Below, one piece after another: positions 54,327 through 63,452 of a stretch of 64,000 bases of DNA (position 1 is its first letter; each line of letters begins with the position of its first letter). The notes beneath the pieces are model-generated. The model searched no databases. It worked only from the letters and a program-made list of their open reading frames with translations, and was not told the origin of the DNA. A program made the translations under genes and the position numbers. This DNA is from Bacteroidales bacterium SW299 (GTDB lineage: Bacteria; Bacteroidota; Bacteroidia; Bacteroidales; Bacteroidaceae): positions 62,001 to 126,000 of the forward strand of contig SDWH01000010.1 of the NCBI GenBank assembly GCA_019550975.1. The letters run 5' to 3'.

Positions 54327-57300
54327 ATGGGCAATACCAAATTTAATGAGAATACCAGAGTACAAGTTCCGGCAGCACTCCATCTGTGCAAGTTGGGGTA
54401 TACTTATTTGGATAACATCTGTGCCTATGACACAAAGACAAATATCTTGATTGACATTTTCTTGAATGCAGTTAAACGTCTTAATCCCGGATTGTCAGGC
54501 TCGGAGGCATCACTATTGTATGCCAAAATCGTGAATATTGCCAATAACGATGATTTGGGACGTGAATTTTACCAGTTGCTTTCAGCAAACAGCGGTACGA
54601 AACTTATTGATTTTGAAAATCCCGAAAACAACGATTGGCATGTAACTACGGAATTTACTTGTGAGAATGAAGATACCGAAGATGAGTTTCGCCCCGACAT
54701 CACCTGTTTTGTAAATGGTCTTCCTCTTGTTTTCATCGAGGTTAAAAAACCGAACAACCGTGAAGGTATTTTGGCGGAGAGAGAGCGTATTAACAAACGA
54801 ATGAGCAAGTCGTGCTTCCGCCGTTTCTTCAACATCACCCAACTGATGATTTTCTCCAACAACCAAGAGTATGACACCGACAGTCGTGTACCTATACAAG
54901 GGGCATTTTATTGCTGCACGGCTAAAGAGAAGGCGTTTTTCAACGTATTCCGTGAAGAGGACAAACGGTACGTATCAGATTATCCTTATCAATATATCAC
55001 TGATGAAATGGAGAATAAGGTGCTAAAGCATCGCAACTGCGTGGTCATTAAAAACTTACAAGAATACCAGACCAATAAAGCTGTAACCACGCCAACAAAC
55101 CGCATTCTCACCTCTATGCTGAGCAAAGAGAGATTTTTATTCCTTTTACGTTATGGGTTCGCATACGTGGAACGCAAAATCGAATTGGATGACGGCACAC
55201 AGGGTTCTCAATTACAAAAACATGTAATGCGATATCAGCAGTTGTTCGCTTCGTATGCCATCCGCAACGCCTTGACAAGAGGTGTGAAAAGCGGTATCAT
55301 TTGGCATACGCAAGGCAGCGGAAAGACTGCACTCGCCTATTACAGCGTGAAAAGTCTAACTGACTATTTTGCACAGCGTAATGTGGTGGCAAAGTTCTAT
55401 TTCATAGTTGATCGTATCGACTTGATGGAACAAGCTACGGATGAATTTGCCGCCCGTGGGCTTGTAGTCCACAACGCCAAGAGCCGCAAGGAACTGATGG
55501 ATGATATAGCCAATCGGGAAGTAACAGACAATGATGAGGGAAAGCCTGAAATCATGGTGGTCAATATCCAAAAGTTCAAAGAGGACAAAACCAAGGTGAT
55601 GGTTGACGATAGTTACAGCACCAATCTACAGCGTATCTTCTTCGTTGATGAAGCACACCGAGGGTATAACCCACAAGGCAGCTTCTTGGCAAACCTTTTG
55701 GAAGCAGACCAAAGCGCAGTCAAAATCGCATTGACAGGAACGCCGTTGCTAAAAGAAGAACGCGAATCGTGGCGCGTGTTTGGCGACTATATCCACACTT
55801 ACTATTACGACAAGTCCATTGCCGATGGCTACACCTGCAAGCTGATGCGCGAACCTGTCGAAACTGTTTACAAGGAAAAGATTGAAAACATCCTCAACCA
55901 GCTGGCCGGTAATGTGGAAGTTAAGAAGTCCGACATCGACCGTAATCAAATCATGGAACATGAAAGCTACCTGAATGCTCTGTTGGACTACATCATATCT
56001 GACTTCCGCCGCTTCCGAAAAGAACAAAATGATGAAACAGTGGGCGCAATGATAGTATGTCGAACAAATCCACAAGCAAGAGAGCTATACCGTCTTTGGC
56101 AGGAACGTTTCAATATTGCAAGTAAGGTAAGCCAATACCAAGAGCAACAAATGTTCATGGCGGCAGAACCTATGCTCCAATATGGGTACTACAAACCACT
56201 TACAGCATCGCTCATTTTGCATGACGAGGGCGACAAGCAGGAACGCAAGGAGTATATCGAAGGTTTCAAGAAGTTACAAGAGATAGATGTCCTCATTGTC
56301 AACAAGATGCTTCTTACTGGCTTTGACGCGCCCCGTTTGAAGAAATTATATTTAGGTCGTTCACTCGATGGTCATGATTTGCTGCAAGCCCTTACAAGGG
56401 TAAACCGCCCTTATCATGATTTCAAATATGGATATGTGGTGGACTTTGTGGACATTAAAGAAAACTTTGATGCAACCAATGACCGTTATCTGCGAGAACT
56501 TAACCGCACTTCGGACGAATCCGACAATACGCATACCGAAAATATTGCAAACGATATATTGGTCAGCAAAGGGGATGTAGAAGCCAAGATAAAAGAGATA
56601 AAGAGTGTACTTTTCAATTTTACCATTGATGATGTAGAGGAGTTCCGTAAGCAAATAGACGAAATAGAGAACAAAGACAGTCTGTACGAGTTACGCAACA
56701 CACTCGCCGATGCCAAAGCTATAATCAATCAAGTACGTTCTTTTGGCGATAAAGAAACCAAAGAAAAACTTGCTTCACTCCCTATGGGAAGAATACCCTC
56801 TCTTATCACAGAGGTCACCCACCGCATTGAGCGCATCAATCTTTTTGAAAGCACAGAGCACAAGGCTGATGTTTCCGGCATCGTCAATGTGGCTCTTTCG
56901 GAATTAGAATTCGAATTCAAGAAAGGAATACCCGAAGAGTTGCGGATTGTTGTCAATGACATTCGGGAGCGTTGCGAGCGAGTACAATCGGAGTTTGAAG
57001 CAAACTTCGATACAAGGGAAGAACGGTACGTTATCCTCGCCGATGAGTTCCGTGAGTATTTCCGCAAGAAAGGATTTGTACCACAAAGTACCGAGGATGC
57101 CAAGGCAAGCATTCAATATATGGACGAGGTGATGAAGAAGATACGCGAAATCAACCGCCGCAATAACATCCTTAAACGCAAGTATAAGGGGGATGAGCGT
57201 TTTGTCCGTATTCATAAACGCATTGAGGAGCAGAACCAGAAACGTGAACGTCCCATCATATCGGCACACGAATACGAGATAGCCGAGAATTTGGCAAAGA

Positions 57301-57497
57301 TGAAAGACGAGATTGACAGACGGCTGTTCCTTGACATCAACATTCTTGACAATGAGCCTGCATTTGGCCAGGATGTGTTGTCGATTATAGGCAAGGAGCT
57401 GATAGCGATGAAGATACGGGCAGATATCAAAGACCGCAAGTATCTGAGCAACTTGATAACAACAGAATATTTACAACAACGCAATTACGCTTATTAA
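54327..57497 (+). CDS. hsdR: Type I restriction enzyme R subunit
   Basis: 1056 aa motor and nuclease subunit. The N-terminal PD-(D/E)XK nuclease is seen in RPDITCFVNGLPLVFIEVKKP (Asp near 123, E-x-K near 137). SF2 translocase motifs are HTQGSGKTALAYY (near 328), FFVDEAHRGYN (near 439), ALTGTPLL and TGFDAPRLKKLYLGR with QALTRVNRP. It cuts unmethylated DNA after translocation when bound to HsdM and HsdS. Intact reading frame, full length for the family. Confidence 0.96.
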   Translation: MGNTKFNENTRVQVPAALHLCKLGYTYLDNICAYDTKTNILIDIFLNAVKRLNPGLSGSEASLLYAKIVNIANNDDLGREFYQLLSANSGTKLIDFENPENNDWHVTTEFTCENEDTEDEFRPDITCFVNGLPLVFIEVKKPNNREGILAERERINKRMSKSCFRRFFNITQLMIFSNNQEYDTDSRVPIQGAFYCCTAKEKAFFNVFREEDKRYVSDYPYQYITDEMENKVLKHRNCVVIKNLQEYQTNKAVTTPTNRILTSMLSKERFLFLLRYGFAYVERKIELDDGTQGSQLQKHVMRYQQLFASYAIRNALTRGVKSGIIWHTQGSGKTALAYYSVKSLTDYFAQRNVVAKFYFIVDRIDLMEQATDEFAARGLVVHNAKSRKELMDDIANREVTDNDEGKPEIMVVNIQKFKEDKTKVMVDDSYSTNLQRIFFVDEAHRGYNPQGSFLANLLEADQSAVKIALTGTPLLKEERESWRVFGDYIHTYYYDKSIADGYTCKLMREPVETVYKEKIENILNQLAGNVEVKKSDIDRNQIMEHESYLNALLDYIISDFRRFRKEQNDETVGAMIVCRTNPQARELYRLWQERFNIASKVSQYQEQQMFMAAEPMLQYGYYKPLTASLILHDEGDKQERKEYIEGFKKLQEIDVLIVNKMLLTGFDAPRLKKLYLGRSLDGHDLLQALTRVNRPYHDFKYGYVVDFVDIKENFDATNDRYLRELNRTSDESDNTHTENIANDILVSKGDVEAKIKEIKSVLFNFTIDDVEEFRKQIDEIENKDSLYELRNTLADAKAIINQVRSFGDKETKEKLASLPMGRIPSLITEVTHRIERINLFESTEHKADVSGIVNVALSELEFEFKKGIPEELRIVVNDIRERCERVQSEFEANFDTREERYVILADEFREYFRKKGFVPQSTEDAKASIQYMDEVMKKIREINRRNNILKRKYKGDERFVRIHKRIEEQNQKRERPIISAHEYEIAENLAKMKDEIDRRLFLDINILDNEPAFGQDVLSIIGKELIAMKIRADIKDRKYLSNLITTEYLQQRNYAY

Positions 57498-57501
57498 ATA
57501 T

Positions 57502-59160
57502 ATGGGTAATATCAATATATCAGAGGCTACAATAGCCCTTATCGATTCTCTTAAAAGCACCACCGGGGCTTTTGGCTTGGCTGGAACAGGAAGTGAGTAC
57601 AAGATTGTGACTGAAATGTTCCTATATAAGTTCTTCAATGACAAGTTTGGCTATGAAGCCAAGCGCGACCCGATGTATGGGGAACGCTTGTCAAAAGCAG
57701 AGAAATGGGATGCCGAGTATGACACATTTACCGAAGAGGAAGTGGAAGATTTGTTCAGCTATCTGCCACATTCTGTGCCACGTTTGAAGCCCGAACATAC
57801 GTTATCGCATCTTTATAATTCTGCCACAAAGGGCGATTTCTCCACTTTGCTCGATGCCACATTGGTAGATATTGCCTCGCTCAATGCCGAAACATTCTCT
57901 GTCACCACATCAGGTAAGAGCAAAGTCAATATCTTCTTTCCACTGACAACCTATGTTACCGATACGCAGAAACGTGACGAGTTTGCCAAATCGCTGATGC
58001 GCAATGTGGCTTCATTCAACTTCGAAAATGTCTTTGACGAGAAATACGATTTCTTCTCACGTATTTTCGAGCATCTATTAAAGGGGTTCAACAATGCAGG
58101 AGGCGGAAAATATGCCGAATATTACACACCACGCGCTATTGCCCAAGTAATGGCACGCCTGTTAGTTGGCAAAAACACCGACTTGCGCGGCGTAACCTGT
58201 TATGACCCTTCGGCTGGAACAGGCACATTGCTTATGGCACTGGCACATCAAATAGGCGAAGAACGATGTACTATCTTCTCACAGGACATTTCAGAAAAGT
58301 CCTCGGAAATGCTTCGCTTGAATTTGATTCTTAATAACTTTGCAGCCTCGCTGCCCAATGTCGTGCAAGGCAATACACTCACAGAGCCGTCACACAAGGA
58401 AAGCAACGGCGTATTGCGCAAATTTGATTTCATAGTTTCTAATCCACCGTTCAAACTTGACTTTCCCGAATACCGCGACACATTAGCATCCGACACCATC
58501 CGCTTTTGGGCGGGAGTGCCCAACGCAGTGAAAAAGGTTGACCCGATGAAGCCCAAAATGGCCATCTACACCTGCTTCATACAACACGTACTTAACTCTT
58601 TGAAGCCATCAGGCAAGGCTGCCATTGTCATCCCCACTGGCTTTATCACAGCCAAAAGCGGTGTGGAGAAGCGTATCTTACAGCGAGTTGTGGACGAGCG
58701 ATGGGTGTATGGCGTAGTTTCCATGCCAAGCAATGTATTCGCTACGACTGGAACCAACGTATCGGTTATCTTCTTTGACAAATCGGCCAATCACGACAAG
58801 GTTATCTTGATTGATGCCAGTAAATTAGGCGAAGAATATAAAGAGGGGAACAATCAAAAACGCCGCCTCCGTGACTTTGAAATAGACCAAATAGTCAACA
58901 CATTCCAAAACAAGGAGGCTGTAGATGATTTCTCTGTAGCCGTGACTTACGACGAGATCAAAGAGAAAGGTTACAGTCTTTCAGCTGGGCAGTATTTCGA
59001 CATCAAGATTGACTATGTGGATATAACAGAGGAAGAATTTAGTGCTAGAATGGATGAATATAAACGGACGCTCGCTGAACAATTTGCCGAAAGCCGCCGA
59101 CTGGAGACAGAGATAATGAGACAACTTGACAGCTTGCAATTTAATGATATTAAGAAATAA
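57502..59160 (+). CDS. hsdM: Type I restriction enzyme M subunit (N6-adenine methyltransferase)
   Basis: 552 aa. An N-terminal HsdM helical domain is followed by the SAM-binding motif DPSAGTGTLLMALA (near 235) and the catalytic VSNPPFKLDF (NPPF, near 313). It methylates adenine in the sites defined by HsdS. It starts 4 bp after hsdR and 5 bp before rhuM. Confidence 0.96.
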   Translation: MGNINISEATIALIDSLKSTTGAFGLAGTGSEYKIVTEMFLYKFFNDKFGYEAKRDPMYGERLSKAEKWDAEYDTFTEEEVEDLFSYLPHSVPRLKPEHTLSHLYNSATKGDFSTLLDATLVDIASLNAETFSVTTSGKSKVNIFFPLTTYVTDTQKRDEFAKSLMRNVASFNFENVFDEKYDFFSRIFEHLLKGFNNAGGGKYAEYYTPRAIAQVMARLLVGKNTDLRGVTCYDPSAGTGTLLMALAHQIGEERCTIFSQDISEKSSEMLRLNLILNNFAASLPNVVQGNTLTEPSHKESNGVLRKFDFIVSNPPFKLDFPEYRDTLASDTIRFWAGVPNAVKKVDPMKPKMAIYTCFIQHVLNSLKPSGKAAIVIPTGFITAKSGVEKRILQRVVDERWVYGVVSMPSNVFATTGTNVSVIFFDKSANHDKVILIDASKLGEEYKEGNNQKRRLRDFEIDQIVNTFQNKEAVDDFSVAVTYDEIKEKGYSLSAGQYFDIKIDYVDITEEEFSARMDEYKRTLAEQFAESRRLETEIMRQLDSLQFNDIKK

Positions 59161-59165
59161 GCATC

Positions 59166-60167
59166 ATGGCAAACGAAATACAATTTCTACTTTACAATAT
59201 GCCCGAAGAAGAGGGCAAAGTGCAGGTCGTTATCAAAGATGATACGATTTGGTGTACCCAAAAGGCAATGGCTCAACTTTTTGATATCGATAAATCGGGT
59301 ATCAGCCGTCACATTGCCAACATATACAAAGACGGTGAATTATCTCCCGATACGACAGTTGCAAAAATTGCAACCGTCGTGAACAGAGGTATAAGAGGAG
59401 AGGTTGAAGAGCTTGTCGACTTCTACAACCTCGACATGATTATCTCCGTCGGATATCGTGTAAATTCCACAAAAGCCACCCGTTTCCGCCAATGGGCGAC
59501 AAAGATACTGAATGAATATATTCGTAAAGGTTTCGTATTGGATGATGACAGGTTGAAGCAAGGAACGGCTGTGTTCGGCAAGGACTATTTCCGAGAGTTG
59601 CTTGAAAGGGTACGTTCCATTCGTGCGAGTGAACGGCGCATCTGGCAACAGATTACGGATATTTACGCCGAATGCAGTACAGACTATGACCGTAACTCTC
59701 CGACAACAAAAGAGTTTTACGCAATGGTGCAAAATCGCTTCCACTATGCGATTACCGGGCAGACGGCAGCAGAAATCATTTATACAAAGGCTGACCATAC
59801 CAAAGAACACATGGGGCTGACCACGTGGAAGAACTCTCCCAAAGGACGAATACTCAAATCGGATGTATCAATTGCAAAGAATTATTTGGACGAGAAACAA
59901 ATCCGACAACTGGAGCGCACAGTAACCTCTTATTTTGACTATATAGAAAATCAAATTGAGCGTCAAAATCCTTTCACAATGGAGCAATTTGCCGCAAGCG
60001 TAAACAAGTTCCTGACGTTCAATGATTATAAAATCTTGCCTGACAAAGGGCGTATATCCTCAGCACAAGCAAAAGCAAAGGCTGAAAGTGAGTATGACAT
60101 ATTCAATCGTACACAACGCATAGATTCCGACTTTGACAAGGAAGTCAATAATATGCTGGGAAAATGA
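59166..60167 (+). CDS. RhuM family protein
   Basis: 333 aa. The RhuM signature is clear: VVIKDDTIWCTQKAMAQLFDIDKSGISRHIANIYKDGEL, YNLDMIISVGYRVNS and ATRFRQWATKILNEYI. Its role is undefined; RhuM genes are frequent passengers between hsdM and hsdS in Bacteroidetes and other phyla. The first part reads like a winged-helix DNA-binding domain. Its stop overlaps the 58-aa ORF by 4 bp. Confidence 0.93.
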   Translation: MANEIQFLLYNMPEEEGKVQVVIKDDTIWCTQKAMAQLFDIDKSGISRHIANIYKDGELSPDTTVAKIATVVNRGIRGEVEELVDFYNLDMIISVGYRVNSTKATRFRQWATKILNEYIRKGFVLDDDRLKQGTAVFGKDYFRELLERVRSIRASERRIWQQITDIYAECSTDYDRNSPTTKEFYAMVQNRFHYAITGQTAAEIIYTKADHTKEHMGLTTWKNSPKGRILKSDVSIAKNYLDEKQIRQLERTVTSYFDYIENQIERQNPFTMEQFAASVNKFLTFNDYKILPDKGRISSAQAKAKAESEYDIFNRTQRIDSDFDKEVNNMLGK

Positions 60168-60340
60168 CGAATAACCATCATTCGCTCCAAATTGGTAATT
60201 GCAATTACCGATTCTATACCTATTCCAGTTTAATACATTCATACATGTTGGATTATCGGAAAGAGTATGACCCAGAAAGTTTGAAAGGAACGGAATATGA
60301 GTATCTATTACATGACGACAGTAGCGAATTAGTAATATAA
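60164..60340 (+). CDS. 58-aa small protein coupled to rhuM
   Basis: ATG at 60164 overlaps the rhuM stop (ATGA), and TAA ends at 60340, 5 bp before the hsdS start. The product starts MTNNHHSLQIGNCNYRFYTY and ends in an acidic tail (HDDSSELVI). It is tyrosine-rich, with no membrane segment. The tight spacing on both sides argues for a real gene, but I recognise no family. Confidence 0.55.
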   Translation: MTNNHHSLQIGNCNYRFYTYSSLIHSYMLDYRKEYDPESLKGTEYEYLLHDDSSELVI

Positions 60341-60345
60341 GAAAT

Positions 60346-60900
60346 ATGAAAATTAGAGATATTGTAACTTTGGTTTCTAAATCTGTTGTTCCAAAATCAG
60401 GAACAACTTACCATCTATATAGTTTACCATCTTTTGATGAAGGGCAAAAGTACAAGATTATAGATGGTGAACGAATACAAAGCAACAAGTTTGTCGTTCC
60501 AAACAAATGCATACTCTTTAACAAACTGAATGTCCGCTTTAAAAGAGTATGGAGAATTGCCAATGCAGATATAAACAAATTATGCTCAACAGAGTTTCTT
60601 CCTCTTATTGTCAATGAGGCAAAGGTGGATTATCAGTATTGCTATTATTTGTTTATATCTGATAGGATTACAAATTATTTATGTGGTCAGAATACTAATA
60701 CTTCAGGAAGCCATAAGAGAATAGATCCTGAAGATTTCCTCAATATAGATATTGTATTACCAGAGATTTCTATACAAAAGCATATTGGGAGATTCCTATA
60801 TGACATTGACCGAAAGATAGCTCTTAACCGTTCGATAAATGATAATTTACCGATGCTTGGCCGTTCATTAGCAAAGGCAGAAGTTCATCTCGCTGCTTAG
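60346..60900 (+). CDS. hsdS: Half-length HsdS, currently truncated by inversion
   Basis: 184 aa: one target-recognition domain (residues 1-150: KIRDIVTLVSKSVV, then HKRIDPEDFLNIDIVLPEISIQKHIGRFL) and the start of the central helical spacer (DRKIALNRSINDNL). After residue 168 the frame runs into the antisense of the 3' end of the opposing hsdS and stops (PMLGRSLAKAEVHLAA). A 16-bp repeat at 60834-60849, in frame, marks the join. Inversion with 61562-61577 would replace the tail with a normal second half, giving about 413 aa. It is the only hsdS in the hsdRM operon. Confidence 0.85.
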   Translation: MKIRDIVTLVSKSVVPKSGTTYHLYSLPSFDEGQKYKIIDGERIQSNKFVVPNKCILFNKLNVRFKRVWRIANADINKLCSTEFLPLIVNEAKVDYQYCYYLFISDRITNYLCGQNTNTSGSHKRIDPEDFLNIDIVLPEISIQKHIGRFLYDIDRKIALNRSINDNLPMLGRSLAKAEVHLAA

Positions 60901-62119
60901 TAAGTGCTGTGATTTCTTTTTTAAGTATAAGCTGTTTATCTGCTATTCCATTTTGTAATTCAATCCATTGTTTATAAGCATTTTTGGCTCCAGCAATAAG
61001 AATTGGAAATTTACATAGGTCATCCCTTGAAACTTCTTTGAAGGTCGTGCCAGAACCTAATTGCTCTATCTGCTTGATATGATGTTTTATGTAATAGTAC
61101 AAAAAAATGGAATCTTCCATATTCTTGGGAATAAAGCTCTTGAAACCTTGATTTGTACAAACATCATGTTTTGCGATAGACACAAGACCAATTGGAGCAC
61201 GACTTGACATAAGTACAGAGTTTACTGGAAGCATACTTGTACTGCAAGAATCAAAGCCTTGTTTGGTTATATTTCGTTCGCCTTGGTACACGAATTTTGA
61301 TTGTTGGTCTGATAAATCCTTTGGAGTTATCCACACAATATCACCTCCGTAATTTGCTTCATCAGCAGTTGAAGGTGTTGCACCATTCTTGATTTCAGCA
61401 AAGTCTATTAGGTTTTTAACTTGCCAATCAATAGGGATTTCTCGCTTTAATCGTTTATTGTAGACCATTTTACCACCGCTTGACTTATAAGGTCGTCCGT
61501 TCTCATCGGGAAAGTCGAACTGCACAAACCAGTAGTCGTAAAGCTGCTTTGCTATCTTCTCTAAATTATCATTTATCTGACGATTGATACAGATTTTGTT
61601 CTCAATTGAACTCAAAATCTTAGAAATCTGATTTTGATGAGATATTGGATAATGTTCTATTTGAATTGCAGATAGAGCATTATCTATTTGTAAATTTTTG
61701 ATTCCAGAAGTTTTCCCTTCAAAATTGAAAAATACCCCAGCATTATAAATGTTTTGCCAATATTGGTAAACAAAATATGGATTCCAGCCATCTTTGACGC
61801 GGAAAGCCGTACAAAAGTTGGAGCAAACTACTTGGCCTTTAGCTTTTATAAGTTCCTCCGAAATGAAAACTGCCCTACCTGTGGACTGTGTAGGGCTGCC
61901 ACCAGATTTCTCTACGACAATATCACCAGATTGCAGCAATCTGTTTTCCAAACTTTTATCTGAAATATAACGCAGCGGAATGTTGGAAAAATCGTTATTA
62001 GAAATAGACACAATATCAGCCCCTCTAACACAGTAAACTGCATTAGGAGTCTCTTCAGTTGGTTCCTCACTGCCCCAATCGCCAGAGATAAAAGTTTTTA
62101 TTATGTCAGCAATTATCAT
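60824..62119 (-). CDS. hsdS: Full-length HsdS specificity subunit, opposite orientation
   Basis: 431 aa with two target-recognition domains separated by the conserved spacer CINRQINDNLEKIAKQLYDYWFVQFDFP (about 177-205) and a C-terminal repeat ITALTKQRDELLPLLMNGQ. It faces the operon hsdS tail to tail and overlaps it by 77 bp. It lies 109 bp downstream of the recombinase on the same strand. A TAGTTTTG box at 62147-62140 could give it a promoter, so it may be expressed in this orientation; otherwise it is a silent store of recognition domains. Confidence 0.92.
   Translation of the reverse strand: MIIADIIKTFISGDWGSEEPTEETPNAVYCVRGADIVSISNNDFSNIPLRYISDKSLENRLLQSGDIVVEKSGGSPTQSTGRAVFISEELIKAKGQVVCSNFCTAFRVKDGWNPYFVYQYWQNIYNAGVFFNFEGKTSGIKNLQIDNALSAIQIEHYPISHQNQISKILSSIENKICINRQINDNLEKIAKQLYDYWFVQFDFPDENGRPYKSSGGKMVYNKRLKREIPIDWQVKNLIDFAEIKNGATPSTADEANYGGDIVWITPKDLSDQQSKFVYQGERNITKQGFDSCSTSMLPVNSVLMSSRAPIGLVSIAKHDVCTNQGFKSFIPKNMEDSIFLYYYIKHHIKQIEQLGSGTTFKEVSRDDLCKFPILIAGAKNAYKQWIELQNGIADKQLILKKEITALTKQRDELLPLLMNGQASVNYHLSNG
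60834..60849 (+). repeat. Recombination site a in hsdS
   Basis: GATAAATGATAATTTA, exact inverted copy of 61562-61577. Both copies encode INDNL in the same frame in the two converging hsdS genes. Confidence 0.8.
61562..61577 (-). repeat. Recombination site b in opposing hsdS
   Basis: Minus strand reads GATAAATGATAATTTA, the partner of site a. The DNA between the two sites (about 712 bp) carries the second recognition domain. Confidence 0.8.
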
Positions 62120-62139
62120 TTATATCAGCTTTTTATTTG

Positions 62140-62147
62140 CAAAACTA
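62140..62147 (-). promoter_or_regulatory. Possible -7 box for the minus-strand hsdS
   Basis: Minus strand TAGTTTTG, exact TAnnTTTG match, 21 nt before the ATG at 62119. It lies outside the invertible segment. Confidence 0.4.
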
Positions 62148-62228
62148 CTCAAAATATATGAGAATCTTACGCTTAAAACTGATTAAGTGACAAAGCTAAC
62201 ATAAAAAGAAGCCTATACGGACGCTGTA

Positions 62229-63221
62229 TTATCCGATATACTTTCTGTGAGCCATCTTCACATTGTTCTGATTAACCATCGCATAGTGCAAGGTAGTGTC
62301 TATCTTGACGTGACCGAGCAATCGTTGCACTTGCTCTATAGGCATCCCTTTGTCAATGGCCATAGTTGCCAATGTGCGCCGGAACTTGTGAGGATGCACT
62401 TTGGTGATATTCACTTTGCGGCCAAGCATACGCAAACGCACTTCCACGCCACTAATCGAAAGCCGGGAATGGGGATTTGAGAGCGATACGAACAACGCAG
62501 GATTATCATCCGTGCGACTACTCAAGTAATTCTGTAAGTGAATTTTGGTTCGGGCATTGAAATATACTTCACGTTCCTTATTCCCCTTTCCAAACACAAC
62601 ACATTGCCGTTCATGGAAATCAATATCTTCACGATTAAGGTTGACTAACTCGCCCACACGCATACCTGTACTGGCCAGCAAATCAATCATGGCGATGTCA
62701 CGAATTTCTTGGCAACTGTCACGCAGCACTTCCATATTCTCATCAGTCAGAACTTCTTTCACAAGGCTTTCCGTGCGCACCCGATGAATACGGCGCACAG
62801 GGCTTTTCACAATAAAATCTTCATCTTCAAGCCATGCGAAGAATGATGAAAAGATGCGCCGCATATTGTCAATGGTTACCCGACTGACTTTCCGTTGCTC
62901 TTGATAGTCGGATAGATAGTTGCGTATATCGTTAGTTGTAACATCGCACACGGGCTTGCGAACAGCCACAAATAGCGTGTCTATGGTAGATTGATAATAG
63001 CCGATTGTCTTTTCTGAGCAACCCTCTATCTTCTTTGCCGATAAATATGTCTGCAAGAGTTCTGCATTGGCTTTTGCTTGTTGTTCTTCTTCACTGATAG
63101 GTTTTACAACTTCGTATTCAGATAGTTCCTGTATAAGAACTACCTCTAACTGTTTTGTTTGTTCTCCCGATAAAAAAGGAGCAACACCGTTTATAACGGC
63201 TTGGATGATTGTTTGCTTCAT
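62229..63221 (-). CDS. Tyrosine recombinase, candidate hsdS invertase
   Basis: 330 aa XerC/D-like enzyme: N-terminal core-binding SAM-like domain (AELLQTYLSAKKIEGCSEKTIGYYQ) and catalytic domain with all key residues (Arg in STGMRVGELV, Lys in GKGNKERE, HKFR in VHPHKFRRTLAT, His in LLGHVKID, Tyr in TTLHYAMV). It lies between two hsdS genes. Enzymes of this type in Bacteroidales and other bacteria invert hsdS segments, so sites a, b and c are its likely targets. Confidence 0.93.
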   Translation of the reverse strand: MKQTIIQAVINGVAPFLSGEQTKQLEVVLIQELSEYEVVKPISEEEQQAKANAELLQTYLSAKKIEGCSEKTIGYYQSTIDTLFVAVRKPVCDVTTNDIRNYLSDYQEQRKVSRVTIDNMRRIFSSFFAWLEDEDFIVKSPVRRIHRVRTESLVKEVLTDENMEVLRDSCQEIRDIAMIDLLASTGMRVGELVNLNREDIDFHERQCVVFGKGNKEREVYFNARTKIHLQNYLSSRTDDNPALFVSLSNPHSRLSISGVEVRLRMLGRKVNITKVHPHKFRRTLATMAIDKGMPIEQVQRLLGHVKIDTTLHYAMVNQNNVKMAHRKYIG

Positions 63222-63269
63222 GTTCTGTACTATTTGAATTTATACCCATATAATATAGTAACAGAGCAA

Positions 63270-63291
63270 GGGAGGGCGTTATAACCCTCCC
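63270..63291 (-). terminator. Hairpin between zinc-ribbon ORF and recombinase
   Basis: Perfect 7-bp stem GGGAGGG / CCCTCCC with an 8-nt loop, 18 nt after the stop of the 41-aa ORF on the minus strand. Only weak T-run. Confidence 0.4.
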
Positions 63292-63308
63292 ATTTCATAA
63301 AGTGGAAG

Positions 63309-63434
63309 TTAGTCCCCGTTCCAATATTTTTCGCATTCTGGACAATAAATTGTACCCTCTTCTGCGTAAAACACTTGTCCACAGCATTCGCAGACTACTT
63401 TGACCAATTTCGATTTCCAAACAAAATTCTTCAT
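63309..63434 (-). CDS. 41-aa zinc-ribbon protein
   Basis: ATG at 63434, stop TAA at 63309. The sequence has two CxxC knuckles: VCECCGQ and YCPECEKYW, spaced as in a zinc ribbon, with a basic N-terminus (KNFVWKSKLVK). It is between the third hsdS and the recombinase, in the same direction as both. Possibly a DNA-binding helper; function unknown. Confidence 0.65.
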   Translation of the reverse strand: MKNFVWKSKLVKVVCECCGQVFYAEEGTIYCPECEKYWNGD

Positions 63435-63452
63435 ATCACTTGAATTTAAAAA

